From Eremophila alpestris peregrina (Eukaryota > Chordata > Aves > Passeriformes > Alaudidae), in the NCBI GenBank assembly GCA_009792885.1, contig WMCF01000030.1, positions 8,937,482 through 9,001,481 on the forward strand: a stretch of 64,000 nt of DNA. Direction: 5' to 3'. How positions within the stretch are numbered: the first letter of the stretch is position 1; every line of letters starts with the position of its first letter. Below the pieces are notes generated by a model. The model was not told the origin of the DNA, searched no databases, and saw only the letters and a program-made list of their open reading frames with translations. The position numbers and the translations under genes were made by a program. Shown piece by piece: positions 1 to 12,880 of this stretch.

Positions 1-2863
1 GCCAATTTGCATCCTGCTTCTGAAACAAGAGTTGACAAGCCCAACATGTGTGAGCAATAACTGCTATTCAAAGTTAAGCTCTGGAAATGGTGACTGACAT
101 GGAGCCGGGCATTCCTTTGGCCAAGGGAATTATCAACTACAGAGCAGCCAAAATAAACTCAGAAATTTCCTCTGGGTGTTAATCACTCTGAGTATCATTC
201 TTTCCCACACACTGGGCAAAGATTCTTGACCTTCTGATTTGGAGCAAAATCACCCCTATTAATTAAATAATTTGTCCATTATCACCTGAAGACATATGTA
301 ACCTTTTCACCCTACACAAGAAAGAACACACTAAGTAAATAAAAGTCTATTGTAAATATGAGCAAATCCCCGAGCTTGTTTCATTTCCTGCAGTGCATAT
401 GCCATCCCAGTACTGCTTAGTGTAGATCTGTACAGCATAGCACATTAACACATCTTTTAAATCTCCTATGGATGTCTTTGCACAGAGCTTTCAAATGAAA
501 AGGTCCAAAGCCAGGAAAATTAATAATTGACCTTTCAGCTGTAATGGCTGGACTTATGCCTGGCCTGAAGTACAGCATTGTACATCAGTTCATATCATGA
601 TACCACTGAGGCTTTATGCCTTTCATAGTACCTTTTTACTGAGATGACAACACCAAATGTCTTTATCACAAAAAAAAAAAAAAAAAAAAAAGCTTTTCCC
701 ATGGAACTGCAATCATGAAATTGTAGGGGAAAAGTTTTGGTATTGTCACTTTTGCAGGGTGAATATTTTTTCATGCAGTGGAAGATCTACAAGCTCATCA
801 AGAGTAATGTTCTTACAATTGGAACAAAATCCTTTTTTTAACAGCCTCTTATGATAAAAATTATTCTCAAAATTTTTTACATTGATGCTGCCCCTGAAGT
901 CCAGCTAACAAATTTCAGAAGTGAAGACGCCTAAAGTTATTGGTGTATTTGACTTTTTAAAGGATTACATGTACCTCAAACCCTCATGGGCAAGGTTTCA
1001 CCATTGGTAAAGACCATTTATTTGCACCCATTATATAATGCCCTCAAGACTGAAAAAGTCAGAAGCCTTGCAGTTTGATCAGAAAATGAAGCCTTATATT
1101 TTAGCTGCTTTTTACAGACATTAAAATACCCAACACCCCAGAGTACTCTTACGAATTTTTAGAAGACACTGCAAAGAAAAAACTTGCTAGGAAAATAGTT
1201 TTCCAGAGGATTTATAAAACAAAACTCCATTGATCATCCCATTACACCTTTACCCTGCAATGTAAATATGAAGAACAAGTACCATTGGGAATGGGTCTTT
1301 CAAGAGGAGAAAGGCCAGACTTTTTCAATGGAGGCTGTAAGTGTTTAACCCTCTTTGTAAACCTTCAGAAGTCTTCTTTACCCTCTTTACCTTTCTGTCT
1401 TCTACCTTCCTTCTCTTTGCTTCCAAGTTCTTGAAGTTTCTGTACTATTTCTCTCCCTTCCATTTGTGCTTACCAAGGCAAGTTCTGACTTTGTACCACT
1501 GAAAAATGCTCTTTTCATCCTCAATATTTTCAAACAAGGTTCATTCTCAATTTCTGGATAAAGACTGCTACCTCTGCTTTCCTAATGCAGTTTGAAGAAA
1601 AGAGGTGGTTGATTCCTTCCTTCTCTGCACAGTTCCTCATGATCCCTTCTACCACTCAGTTGTTCTCCCTCTCTGTGTCTTTCTGTGCCTCTCTTATGTC
1701 CTTTATTTTCTAAGTAACCTTGTCTAGTCTCAGGAATGCATCCTGATATTTTAAAATATACTGCTCTCAAAAAAAAGTAGAGCTGCTTCCCCTGCTATTA
1801 TGCAGTAACAACACAAACAGCCAGACCTTCCCCTTTCTTTCCTTTCTCCTCCCCTTTCTTTACCCCAAGTACCTCAGAAAAGCAAAACCACTTTGATGTT
1901 CCTTGGCACAGCACCAACCAATGGCACAAACATCTGCAAAAAGATATTCAAAAAGGCTAAAATAGATTTTATATCTTAGGATTTTTCAAAAAAGAAAAAA
2001 ATTTGCAAATCCAGTTCAGTGTTAGAAGGACAGGAAGATAGGGGGAAAAAACAATTTTCTTCTTTGTCAGGATCAAGCTGATCCAGCTTGATTCCAGCTT
2101 CACACTGATAGGGCCAGGAGTTACATTTCCCCAATGAGTTAAATGTTCATTTGAAAAAGGAGAGGGATTGAGACAACATTCGCCCTCTCTTTCCCCTGCA
2201 TCTACCTCACAGTTCTGAGAGGTTTGGTGTTGTTCAGATATCTGGGGAAGGAACAGAAGGCAAAAAAAACTGGGGACAGAGAAGTGAGGAGAGGCAGCAA
2301 CAGAAAACCTAGAGCAGTGTCAGGGAGAGGGGCAGCAAGGCTCAATACAAAGAGATAAAAGAAAAATCACTGGGCTAAGAAAGTGTACTGGAATTAGTCT
2401 GAAAACTGGGAACTGGGAACATTGGGCAAAAAATCAGCACCATTGATTATTAGTCTCTTTTGGTGCATACCTACATCATCAGCTCAAGACAAATGGGGAA
2501 ATAAGGTGCATTTCTCCACAAACCTGTTTTCTCCAGTAACAGTTTCCAGATTTCCAAGACCAAAATGACACAATCTGTCTTCCTAAAGCTAACTCTTCTA
2601 CAATATTTAGAGGTATAAATTCATAGAAATACACAATGGAAAACATCTTGGAAATAGACAAATAAGACAAAACCCATGATCTAATACCCCAGGATTTCTG
2701 GTCCAGAAAGAAAGATGATACTTGTGAAATAACTAAAGTCCTTGGTGAGCAATCATGCAATAAAATGAACTTAAACAGGGAAAATTTGAGGGCTTGTTTT
2801 TGTTTTGTTATGTTGACTAGGAAGTCCCTCTTGGAGGCTGTAAAGTAACTTTATCAACCAAGC
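1..2863. other. Gene-free AT-rich span
   Basis: I see no gene here. The longest frame is under 100 codons and none resembles a known domain. The span holds a 22-base A run at 670-691 and pyrimidine-rich stretches near 1370-1470 and 1610-1700. It reads as ordinary intergenic or intronic bird DNA. Confidence 0.6.
670..691 (+). repeat. Poly(A) tract, 22 bases
   Basis: An uninterrupted run of 22 A follows TTTATCAC. No retrocopy or AATAAA signal is evident immediately upstream, so a simple homopolymer is the likelier reading. Frames crossing it gain a poly-lysine stretch and are not credible proteins. Confidence 0.85.
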
Positions 2864-3585
2864 CATAATGTGAGCTTAAACAAAGATAAATGTGATGCTC
2901 TGTACTTGGAGAGAAGTAATCCCAAGCAGCAGCACGAGCTGGGGACTGATGGGTTGCAGCAAGCAGCAACTCTGCTTGAAAGAGACCTGGGGGCAGTGAG
3001 CTGGGACCCAGTGGTGTGTCCTGACAGGGAAGGTGGCCAGCAGCCTCCTGGGCTGCACCAGGAAGAGTGCAGACAGTAACCCAAGAAATGGGGCTATTTC
3101 ACTCCACTTACAAGGCCACACCTGGAATACTGTGAGCACTCTTGGCCCCTCATCTGGAGAATCTGAGAAGAGTCCAGCAGAGGCCACTGGATTATGGGGG
3201 TGTTGTAGCACTTGAGATATGAAGAAAGGTTGAAGGAAACAGGTTTACTCTGATTGGAGAACAGAAGGTTCGAAGGAGATCTAATCAGACTCCTTGAATA
3301 CCTACAAAGTTAGTTATAGAGGAAATGGAGCTACTCTCTAGACAAGGATGCCTGCTCACAGAAGAAGAGGCAATGGGCATGAAGTGCTGCAAGAGAAATT
3401 CTATCTGGATTGAAGGAGAAAATAAAAAAAAAAAAAAAGAAGATTGGAAGAGGCTGCCCAAGAATGCAGAATGCAGTGGACTCTCATGCACTGGAAATTC
3501 TCAATATTGTTTCAGGAAATTGCTGTAGCAACCTGTGCTGAAGAGAAGGTTGGGCCAGATAATCTCCAGAGTACAGTGAGAACTT
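2864..3585 (+). mobile_element. CR1 LINE fragment, 5'-truncated, old
   Basis: This is a decayed 3' piece of an avian CR1 retrotransposon in plus orientation. In order, it keeps the family's late reverse-transcriptase landmarks: an 'NK.KC..L.L.R.NP' block near 2876-2925, an 'ERDLG' block near 2980-2995, the segment that normally encodes 'RPHLEYC' near 3110-3135, the 'LERVQRR' region near 3170-3185, the 'EERL..LGLFSLEKRR' region near 3215-3275, and 'W.RLP' near 3445-3460. It then runs into the 3' UTR phrase gttgggccagataatctcca at 3549-3568. The reading frame is broken repeatedly by frameshifts and stops, so no protein can be made. A 15-base A run at 3424-3438 interrupts it. The 5' two-thirds of the element is missing, as is usual for CR1, and the divergence suggests an old copy. 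Family assignment rests on remembered CR1 features, not a search. Confidence 0.85.
3424..3438 (+). repeat. Poly(A) run inside CR1
   Basis: Fifteen consecutive A lie within the CR1 fragment, between the parts corresponding to the late RT domain. The run probably arose by expansion of an A-rich stretch after insertion. Confidence 0.8.
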
Positions 3586-6276
3586 TCCATGAATCCCTAC
3601 ACAGTCTTTCTAGCTATGTGACTTGCCAGCCCACAGTCATCATCTTCCTCATGCATGAAGCTTTTACTACACTGGGGATATATGATAGTTATTTCCAGTC
3701 ATTGCTAATCCTTCATAAGTAGTTTACACTTTAGTTCTGTTTAAAAGGAGGAGGCACATGGGAGGCAGTAGCAGACTTCTCCCCTGACAGCTTCTTTTGC
3801 AGTCAAGACATTGAAGGAGAGTTAAATTGTGGGAGGATTTTTAACCTTCAGTAACAAGGCTTAATTAGGGATCAAGAGCAAATGTTATAGCAAAGAAGAT
3901 GCACCTCTGAACACACATTCATACTGGGCTTTTGTTCCAATTAAGCTGGTTAACAAGGGATGTAAGAGCATTTGCATCTGAAGTATGCTCAAAGAATTCA
4001 GATAGCTATTACAATTTATAATTGTACTTGAGCTGAAAATTCTGAGTAAGCAGGACCTTTTGAAGATTAGATGTATTTGTGCAGAAATGGTGAAGAACTT
4101 GTACAGATCTTGCTTAACTCATTAAAATATTTTGACACTTCAAGGAACAAGCTCATGCTGAAACTCAAGAACAAATTTCTTATTGTTCAGGAAAATAGGA
4201 ATGAAAATAACAATTGTAAAAGAAAAATTGGGGAAAAAGTCTGATTTTGCTCTCACACTTCCATCTGATTGGTTCAGCATTTGCCACAAAAGATGTATTT
4301 TAATAACTACAATAAAAAACTATTTTAAACAGGGGATCCAGCTGACCTCCCCAATAACACTGACTTCAGCAGAAGTAAAATCAGGCTCCAGAGCTGCCCA
4401 TTTTGGACCAAGAAATGTTAAGAAGCAAAAGGAGCAACCTTGCCATACCCTACATTTGTTAAACACAGTGACAGGAATAGCTGTGAGAAGACAGGCAAAG
4501 CTAAGGATGAGATGGAGCTTTCCTTTGCTAACATTTACCAAAATATTGCGGCAGCAAAATTTTTCCATTAGAGCGAAGAACAGTAATATCTAATCCCCTG
4601 GTTGTTCCCTGATGCACCTCAGTTTGAGCCCAGGTAAATGCCTTACAAGTCCAGATGGCAGCACAGAGGAAAAAACCAATGTAAACATAAATATGAAGGA
4701 AAGGTCTTGTGATTTTGATGAAGACTGAAAAAAAACACCTCATTTTTTCTGAGAGAAATACCAATGACTTTGCACAAGACCTTACCTTTCAGGGAAGTAT
4801 ATGGTGTGGCTCCTTTAAGCCACACTATTTTACATAAATATCTAGGTAAAGTTAAAAATGCTGGGTTTTAACAATTAAAAACCTCTGTGGAAAAGGTGTA
4901 CATAGGTATGTACATAACATGAGTTAGCACAGTGATTTTATATTAATGAACTTTATTGAGTTTTAAATACTAAAGGGACAAGATACTTTTCAGATTTTGT
5001 AGCTATATTTTTGCTGTGACTAAATTTACTCCTTTTTGTTGCACAAGAGGACATTTATGAAAGGGAAGCTGATTTCAGGAGGTTTTTGTTTTGTATCAGT
5101 TTTCCCCAGATCTCCAGAATGAGCCTGAAGGATCCTTTTAGAGAGCAAGTAAATATCTAAAATATTAGGGCAACACTGCAATGCAAAAAGGATGTTAAAT
5201 TGTTCATCCAAGGAGATGACATAACAAATACTGACATAATTTCCAAGCAGCAAAGCAAAACTAGGTCAAATCACATTGACCTATCTAACATAATAAGCCC
5301 TTTTTTTTCAGATTCTTACAATGTAGACTGTGTCTCCAGGCATTAATGTCCCCTGTTATCAATGTATAGTGTTGTCACTCTGCTTTAATGTCTTATCACC
5401 ATGTTGTGTTAATTAGACCAAAACAATACAGTGCACTTTTGAACTGTTTAAATCCCAGTTTGATATCTTTGTCTAAACTATAATTCTGAGATTTTCCAGT
5501 CAGAAATTAAATCATTAACCTATTTCAATAGGTGCTGGTGGGATAGGGCAAATTTTGACCTGTACACTCAAAACCTAGGCATCCTAAGTTGGTCAAAACA
5601 AGGTCCCTAGAGCTGACATCTCTCAATGAGGAAATGCTGTATCAATGGCATTTGATACAGGCCATAACCGAACAGCACACAGTCTCTCAAGCATCACATG
5701 GACAAACCTCGTCTGTGCTTCACAATGTATCCCTGCCCAAGAGCTTTATCCACATGCACTGCCCTGAAAGGAACACTTCTTTTCCTCGCTCAGGGCAGCC
5801 TTCCCTTCCTCTATTGTTGTTCCTCTGCACATCAGATTTACAACTCACATATTTTTCAATGAGATTATTTACAGAGTTGCTTAGGCTTCTGCCTGCAGTC
5901 TTTTGTGATTCCAACAAGAACAGAAACACGAGTAGTAAGAGAGAGGTCTGTCTGTATCCCTGCATCCAGAGCTGAGGTGGAACCAGAGACCGAGCTGAGG
6001 GCTTGAGACCTCACTGCCCAGGGCACTGGAGCTGGTTACAAAGAGGGGGGAAAGCCAAGGCAGGAGACAGAAGCAGACCTTAGTGGTCCACAAAGGAGAA
6101 GTTTTCAATAGAGTGTACACTTTCCATGTAAAATACATGCAGATTTTGCAATAAGGACATAATTTAGGGAGGGAAAATCAGAACAATCCAATTATAAAAC
6201 CAAAACCCCCTCCAAAACTTTTGAAGCTTGCTTGGTGATGAAGAGTTACTTGAAACTGGCATGGCAGCTGTTTTTA
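3586..6276. other. Gene-free span
   Basis: No gene is supported. The longest open frame, 4183-4593 plus strand (136 codons), has no signal peptide, domain or splice context and overlaps another open frame on the opposite strand, as expected by chance. The span ends at the assembly gap. Confidence 0.6.
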
Positions 6277-6471
6277 NNNNNNNNNNNNNNNNNNNNNNNN
6301 NNNNNNNNNNNNNNNNNNNNNNNNNNNNNNNNNNNNNNNNNNNNNNNNNNNNNNNNNNNNNNNNNNNNNNNNNNNNNNNNNNNNNNNNNNNNNNNNNNNN
6401 NNNNNNNNNNNNNNNNNNNNNNNNNNNNNNNNNNNNNNNNNNNNNNNNNNNNNNNNNNNNNNNNNNNNNNN
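6277..6471. other. Assembly gap (run of N)
   Basis: The run of 195 N is unsequenced. Frames crossing it are artefacts. The right flank (6472-6545) is A/C-rich low-complexity DNA, which probably explains the failure to assemble here. The true length may differ from the number of N shown. Confidence 0.98.
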
Positions 6472-6545
6472 AAAAAAAAAACCCACCAAAAAAATCCTAC
6501 CCCAAACAAAAGCCCTAAGCTCCAAAACAAAATAAAAACCAAAAG
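6472..6545 (+). repeat. A/C-rich low-complexity flank of the gap
   Basis: The sequence is almost entirely A and C, with A runs broken by CCC/CCA groups. It mirrors in composition the G/T-rich tract at 34634-34767 read on the other strand. It is the visible edge of a low-complexity block that is otherwise hidden in the gap. Confidence 0.7.
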
Positions 6546-6700
6546 GGATCATGTTTCCACGTGGGATAATTACTGAAAAAAAAATAAGATTGTTTTGAGA
6601 ATAATTTTGCCATAAAATACTGATTTCTCAGTATTTTTGAAAGAAAATATCAGTCTCAGCTTAAAAAAGGTTAAAAAAAAAAGAGGGAGATCTCAGAGAT

Positions 6701-6721
6701 GGTGGTGGGGGGGAGGGAGGG
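6701..6721 (+). repeat. G-rich tract, possible G-quadruplex
   Basis: A GGTGGTGGGGGGGAGGGAGGG-type run offers at least four G runs separated by one-base spacers. This meets the usual pattern for an intramolecular G-quadruplex. There is no adjacent CpG island or gene signal. Confidence 0.5.
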
Positions 6722-6807
6722 TCTTATCTAAGCAAGCTCTCTCTTCATCTGAGTCTACAAAGTACATCAGCTTGCCAGAACCAGAAATGAGTCTGCCCCA
6801 CCACTCT

Positions 6808-6831
6808 GGGGTGTGTGTGGGGGGAGGGGGT
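6808..6831 (+). repeat. G-rich tract, possible G-quadruplex
   Basis: GGGG, a short GT spacer, then GGGGGG-A-GGGGG gives a second G-run cluster about 100 bases from the first. It may be only low-complexity DNA. I see no promoter elements next to it. Confidence 0.45.
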
Positions 6832-7923
6832 GTCTCTCTAGGCCCCTGCTGCAGTTATTCAGTAATTAAATGCCTGCAGACCCAAAGAGATCAGTGAATG
6901 CCATGAGTCCTGGACACCTGCTGGGACACCAGAGCCCCACAGGTGCACGGGCAGCACAAGGCAGCCCGGGTGAAGAGTGATGGGAAGAGGTTGTTGCCAC
7001 CAAAGGCATGAGAAATATGTTGGCACTCCTGCCCCAAAATGTGCAGCAACTGTCATAGTGTGTCACCAGCTCATTTCTGGGGCCATAAAGTATTCCTCCA
7101 TAAACATTTTCCTTAAAGTCTATCACACTACAATAAAAAAAATCCTATCAGCCCCAATGAGATCTCCTTATTGACTGTCCTTTCATTCCTTTTACAGGAA
7201 TAAAAGCCTGGAATTTTTTAAATTTGTTTTACTATCTTAAAATTGTTCTTGCACCCAGTTATCTCAACACTTATTCAATCATAAAACTTTTTGGGCCAAA
7301 CAAACATTGCCTCTTTGCCAGCTTTTTTCCCCTCCCACATCCCCCGGGAAGATATAAATACTAATGATAAAAAACCATGACATGACAGCAAATGGGAAAG
7401 CATTTTAAAGAATCAAGAACTATTTTTACTGTTTAGAAAAGAGATCAAAATCAGCTTCCTACCCTTGAGCGCTTTTCCCAGCTTTCAGACAGGCTGGATT
7501 CTGCACTACAAGCCAGGGATCTCAGGGATATACAGTAATTCCTTACAGCTTGCTAAAGCATTACAAGCTCTAAGCTGCCCAACTGTAATAAAGACTTTGA
7601 ACCAAAAACAGGCTAAAGAGTGAAATACCCTACCAAGTCTGAAACTCAGTTCAAACAAACTCCAGCCCACATCCAAAAGGCAATTAATACAGCTGTATGT
7701 GAATACTGGTCTGCTCCTCTCTCTCAGCTCAGTCTTCACCCGCAGACAAATCAAACTCTTCCTCCAAATGCTGAAGCACTTTTTGAGCTTCAGCAGATTC
7801 CCTGTGAGCATTTACCTCTGCGAGCTCCTTGTTCCCAGCATTTGATTCTCCTTGACCCCAGGCTCCAGCAGACCCCTTACCTCTCGTGCTACTCTGTGGA
7901 GGGACTCTGACAACTTTTTGCAG

Positions 7924-8082
7924 TGCTCAGAAGCTGTTGAAACCCTCTGTGGCACTGCCTGCTTCCCTGTCCCCTGCCAGTGGGGAAGCCCTGAGTGCAG
8001 GCAGCAGTGGGAAGCCGGCAGCCAGCGCAGCAGAGGGCTGGGCAGGCTGGAGGGAGGGAGCTGGAGACAGAGCTCATCAAAG
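7924..8082 (+). other. Exon-like block, weak candidate
   Basis: A pyrimidine-rich stretch ending in TTTTTGCAG (acceptor after 7923) and a strong donor AAAG/GTAAGA (intron from 8083) bracket 159 bases, a multiple of three. The interval is GC-richer than its surroundings and open in at least two plus-strand frames. One of those frames is cysteine-rich, but neither matches a family I recognise. Opposite-strand frames are open too, so openness reflects composition and not selection. It could be a lncRNA exon or chance. Confidence 0.15.
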
Positions 8083-11000
8083 GTAAGAGGCCTAGTGGGG
8101 ATCATGGAGACAGAGATACACATCTAAATAATTCAGGCGCTAATAAAAGCTTTAGGTTGGGCTCTGTTCAAGATGTGAAACGAAGCTGAATTTTGATGTA
8201 TTTCAGGCTTCCATCAATGCAAAACGTGGTGTTACTTAATAACCTGACACTGAAAAACCAACATTATTTTAAGAGAATTCCACATAAAGTTAATGGGGAA
8301 AGTGGCTATGGATATGTATATTTATAGCTTTAGGTTGAAATTCTATCATGGGAGGACTTTGAGAGCTTCAAGTCTGACCTCTACAGGTAGGCTGCTGAAA
8401 TAGGAACAGGATCTTAGGATAGCAAATTGTACACAGAGATCTTTAAAATCAGGGAAAGGTAATGGATCAATGCGCAACTTAACATCACATTATCATCAGT
8501 GCCTCCTGAAGCCATATTTTAAAAACACAACTATTTGTATCAATATATGTGGGAATTTAGCTCCTGCAAACTCTTCTTTTCCAAACTGTATAGACAGTAC
8601 AGCGCCACAAGAAAAAGCACATCTAGCTTGAATATTTTTACATTCAAAAGTGTAAATGGGTTGTGCTCTGCTTTTTGTTATCTCTCCCCTTTCCTCACTA
8701 ATCTCCCCGATGATCTACTCTTGCAGAGCTACAGAAACAAGCATTACTTTGAAACGGATAACATTCATTTGCGTTTTGCAAAACTGATGTTTTTAAATGC
8801 CCTGATTGGTGCCACCTTTTTCTAATCAGAACCAACCACTCTAACAAACTGCCCTTTGTCAGGGGATCCCATCCCCTCTGTTCCCACCAACCTAGAGCAC
8901 ATGTTGCTATAGCTACCCTGCATGTCTATTTACCACACAAGTGATCAAAGGGAACAGACAACACACATACACACATGCACAAAAATCCTCGCCAGGCTTC
9001 CTACCGAGCAATGTCCAGCCACTAATTAACTGATACACTCCCAGCCTGTAGACTCTGTACACTTGTTTCCTTTATTCTGCATGGTACACACACAAAAAAG
9101 GGCAGCATTCTTCAACATGCTCTTTCTTCCCTTTCAGGCCAAACAAACAACAAAACATCCCAGGATGAACTCTATAAGATAATTTCCTAGTGCCAGGCAA
9201 AGGATTACAGAACTTCAGGACAAGAATACAGCTTTTCTACAGAGGAACGCATTAAGAATTTTAAAAGGTATGCAAAAGAAAATAGGAAATAAGAAACACA
9301 TGCTAAGAACTTAAACAGCTGAAAGGAAAGGGAGTGATTTTGAATTTTGCATATGTTTTGCACTGAAATTGTATACAGCCCTTACTCACTTTGTGATTAT
9401 ATGCACACTAAAAGCCACATGACTGCAGACATGATAAGTAATTATAATGGGTTTATGCACCTTATAAACACAGTTTTTCATTTTTAGGTGGCATGTCAGT
9501 TAACTGTTGTTTAGTTGAACCTCTTTATGTGACAAAGGGCTCAGGACTCAAGACTGCCTTGATCAAAGTCAATGGTACTTCAATAGGAAGAGGCCAAAAT
9601 AAGGAGCTGCATTTTTTGTCAATGACACTCCTTCGAGCTGCACTTCAGGGATACGTTGTGGTTGAAAGGGAATGAAAATGAAGTATTAAAATTCATCAAA
9701 CATTTGATTTTCTGTGAAGTAGGCTTAGGAAACAAAACAGAGCCCACAGTGCCCTCTCCAGTTCCGCAGCACACTCAAGGAATCCAGCCACACAACTGCG
9801 TCCAGCCACATGAAAACTCCACCTTCATGAAGGCTGAGCACCCCTTCAGGAGTTTTCATCACTTGCAAATTTCCTTACTTTATAAACATTATAAATAACC
9901 CAGTACTCTGCAAAGCAAAGAAAAAAAAAAAGAGTTTTGCTTGCAAAGGCTTTTTTCTTGTCTGTTAGTTCTTTTTAATGTTTTTGCAACTATTTAGGAT
10001 ACCTTTACAAATTGAACTTCTGCTCCCTAACACTAGTCTTACAGCACACACCGATGGGTTTATTTCCTGTGGATGCTTAAACATTCACTGGTACATTGTG
10101 ATCAGCATAGTTTCTCAGATAGGATAGAAATGTTTCTATTTTGGTTGCTGGACCTTTTCTGTAAGGTTATTCCACAAGACATCAAAAAGACACCTGTTGC
10201 TGAAATTTTCAATGATCAGCTGAAAATGACTGCTCCTTTATACTGTCTCATTTACAAATCTCAGCTCAGCATTTACACCAACCCCTGTGACCAGCTGGAG
10301 ACTTATTGGACTGGCAGTAGTAAATTGGGTTGAATCTTATCAACAGGCTGCATATTACATTTCTACACTAATTCCTTCACTTTCAATTGGGGAAATTAGT
10401 GCATTTGTCTTTCTATGTGCTATTGTTCAGTAGCTGTGGGTTGCCCTTGGGTCAGATCAGTCATCAGCATGGTTTAATTCCAACAGCTGCAGTACATTGT
10501 CATATGCCTATGTACGTGATGGTTAACTCTGCAACACCAAATTGAGCTATAGGTCCTACCAAGAGTCTCCCAAAGTGGGAGCACTCACTCCCAAAGCCTG
10601 TGAAGAGGAAGGAGTTAACCCACTCCCTCCCAGCTGGTCTAAGGACGAGGAAAGGAGCAGGAAAGAAGGGCAGAGAAAGCAGCAGGACGGGTAGGGAGAG
10701 ATGATCATTAGGTGGAAGAAAAGGTAAAAAAGAGCTCTCTGTTGCTCTGAATAGGAGGGCCATGGAAAGGTCACCCTCTGCATATAACTCTTTCCCTCAA
10801 CAATTTCCAACTAGAAGCAGGAATGAGGGCTCCAGCTGCACATGACTTGCCTGCTTCTAAGCGTCTGCTGTAATGGATTTCCTAAACGTTTCATACAGTT
10901 CCTTCATAGCCCATCACAACCTTAATTTCCCACTTAAACAGGAATTCTGCTGACAGGGGCTGATGCACACAGTAGCTCAGCATCACCTCGACAATCCAGC

Positions 11001-11140
11001 TCCCTGCATTTTGTCCCTCGGGCCCTAGCAGCGCCCGCAGACTCTCCCTGCCAAACTGAAAATACTTGAGCACAGCAAACCATCCGAACCCAGAGAGAAA
11101 TACTCCCAAGCTATTCCCTTGGCACGGGAGAGGGAAGAGG
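8083..11140. other. Gene-free span
   Basis: I see no gene. Frames here are under 100 codons. A short CA-rich stretch lies near 8958-8982. GC content begins to rise after about 10980, towards the CpG island that follows. Confidence 0.6.
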
Positions 11141-11149
11141 CGCTCAGAG

Positions 11150-11285
11150 GCAGGTGTTCAAACAAACCCCGGCCGCGCTCGGGCTGCCCCGGGGAGCGCG
11201 GGGCCCTGGCTGCGCTCTGCGGGAGCGCGCACCCCGCCGCGGGACGCGCCGGCAAGAACGAGCCCGCCCGTGCCTGCACCTCTCT
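11150..11285. promoter_or_regulatory. CpG island 1
   Basis: Roughly 20 CpG dinucleotides fall within about 115 bases (11167-11280) of very GC-rich sequence, in a window that is otherwise CpG-poor. Such unmethylated-type islands usually mark promoters or enhancers in vertebrates. No clear first exon is visible. A possible plus-strand donor (GAGG/GTACGT) occurs near 11328, but no good start precedes it. The island lies 1.5 kb from island 2 and may be part of the same promoter region. Confidence 0.65.
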
Positions 11286-12753
11286 TAGGATGGAATGTCT
11301 CCCCCATCCCTCCTCCTCTTCTGGAGGGTACGTGCGTGCCTTAGCATTCCTCCTCCACCCCCATTCTCTATTAGACTTATTTGCCTTGCTCTTCTAACTC
11401 ACCGCTTATGAATCTTCATTGCCCCTGAAGCCTCCTGAAATATTTCAGGGAGGTAAAGTGCACGTTTCACAGAGCGTTTTACACTTTATTATTGCCGTCC
11501 TGTAACATTTCTGCTTCTTTCGCACTCCTTGTTGGTAACCCCCTGCGCCAAAGTACCCTCTTGTGGTGATAATGATTTCTGATGACTACGTGCATCCAGC
11601 TGATCAACTTGAGTGTCTAAAACGCCCTTCAATGTGCTTTGCAAGGACAAGAATTTCCCTCTCTTTAAAGAGTTATAAAATGTGCTGATTTTGCTAGTGG
11701 GAGCAAGAAATACCTTTCCTCGTCCTGCCATCTATGTTTTCTCTTTCTTCACCTTCCTCACCTCCTGTGACTTAGAGAAAACTGGCAAGGAAGCTGGTTT
11801 CAGAAAGCGAGTGTAAAACAAATGTTCCATTTGCGCTACAGGTGCAAAATCCTCACACATGCATTTCCTGGACATGTACTATAAAGGTTCCCCTGAGAAC
11901 TGAATGAATGACACCCACACAGTAAACCTAGAAAGCTTCTCATTTCCTCACGTTTACTCATTGCCTACCCAGAAAATAATATATTATGAGCAAGTTTAGG
12001 AAGTGGACTGGCTTTCTAAACTGGGACAAATCTTTGATTCAGTCTTAAGATACAGCCAGTTGTTCTTCCTCCCACAAGGCTCTTCCAAGTCTACATTGTT
12101 GCTGTAAAACTATGAAAAACAAAAAGCAAAAACATTTTGTCACTGTGCCTTTTAACTGTGAGAATTAAAATAAAAGCTCCTTTTGTATCCTCAGGTGAAT
12201 AGAAGTCTTCAAAAAAAACCTCATTTGAATAATCTTAGAAAAAAAATCCATAGAAAACCAATCTTATAGTACTTTTGTGAAGCTGCAAGACAGCTTGAAA
12301 CTACTACGTTTTAAAACAATCAGAAGATTAAAGCACTGGCAGGCTAGGAACTCATGCAGAGCTGTTTAATAAATTATCCTTGGGCTGAATTATTGGCATA
12401 TTTAGGCTTATAACACAGCGAGTTCTTTCCTTTTGCTTGTCACAAACAGGGCTGCGAGACAGCCTACACAATGCGCTCAAACCATGGCAAACTGGAATTG
12501 ATTTACATAGCTCGCAAACCGCTTCCATGCTCCCTACCAATCCAAAACGCACCATGACTTCCATGGCATCCCTGCCTACCGGGAGAATCAGGGAGGGCGA
12601 AAAAGAATTTAGTTTAATTTTTTTTCCCCACCCGGAAACTTACAATTGTAAGAAGAAAATACAGAGGAGGGGGGTAAAAAAGCAGCGGAGATGGGCAGGG
12701 GTCGGGAGCGGCAGCAGCCGGAGCCGGCGGGCAGTGAGTGAGTGGCTCCTTAC

Positions 12754-12880
12754 CTGCCTCATGGTGAGATTCCCATCATCCATCCAGCCGGCCAGGGGCT
12801 GCTCACTCCGCGCTGCTGTCGGCAGGGCAGAAATCCATCAAGTTTCCCACAGTAAGCAAGTTTCCCTCCCTCCTTTTCCC
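12754..12880 (-). other. Candidate minus-strand first exon with start codon
   Basis: Read on the minus strand, the exon candidate ends in CAG/GTAAGG, a perfect 5' splice site (last exon base 12754, intron from 12753 downward). An ATG at 12762-12760 has a strong context (ACC before, A after) and gives Met-Arg-Gln before the splice. An in-frame ATG at 12783-12781 with weaker context would give ten residues, MDDGNLTMRQ. Either way the intron is phase 0. Further upstream a short ORF (12838-12803, 11 codons then TGA) could repress translation. The 5' end is a guess from a TATA-like element. The downstream exons would lie left, none is recognisable in this window, and I could not identify the gene. 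It might also be a non-coding transcript. Confidence 0.45.
12803..12838 (-). promoter_or_regulatory. Possible upstream ORF in the leader
   Basis: An ATG with ten further codons and TGA lies 20 bases before the first in-frame start of the exon candidate. Upstream ORFs of this size often lower translation of the main frame. It matters only if transcription starts right of 12838. Confidence 0.25.

Noticed and set aside
6228..6576. Open frames across the N run
   Set aside because: They consist mainly of unknown residues and exist only because N contains no stop codons.
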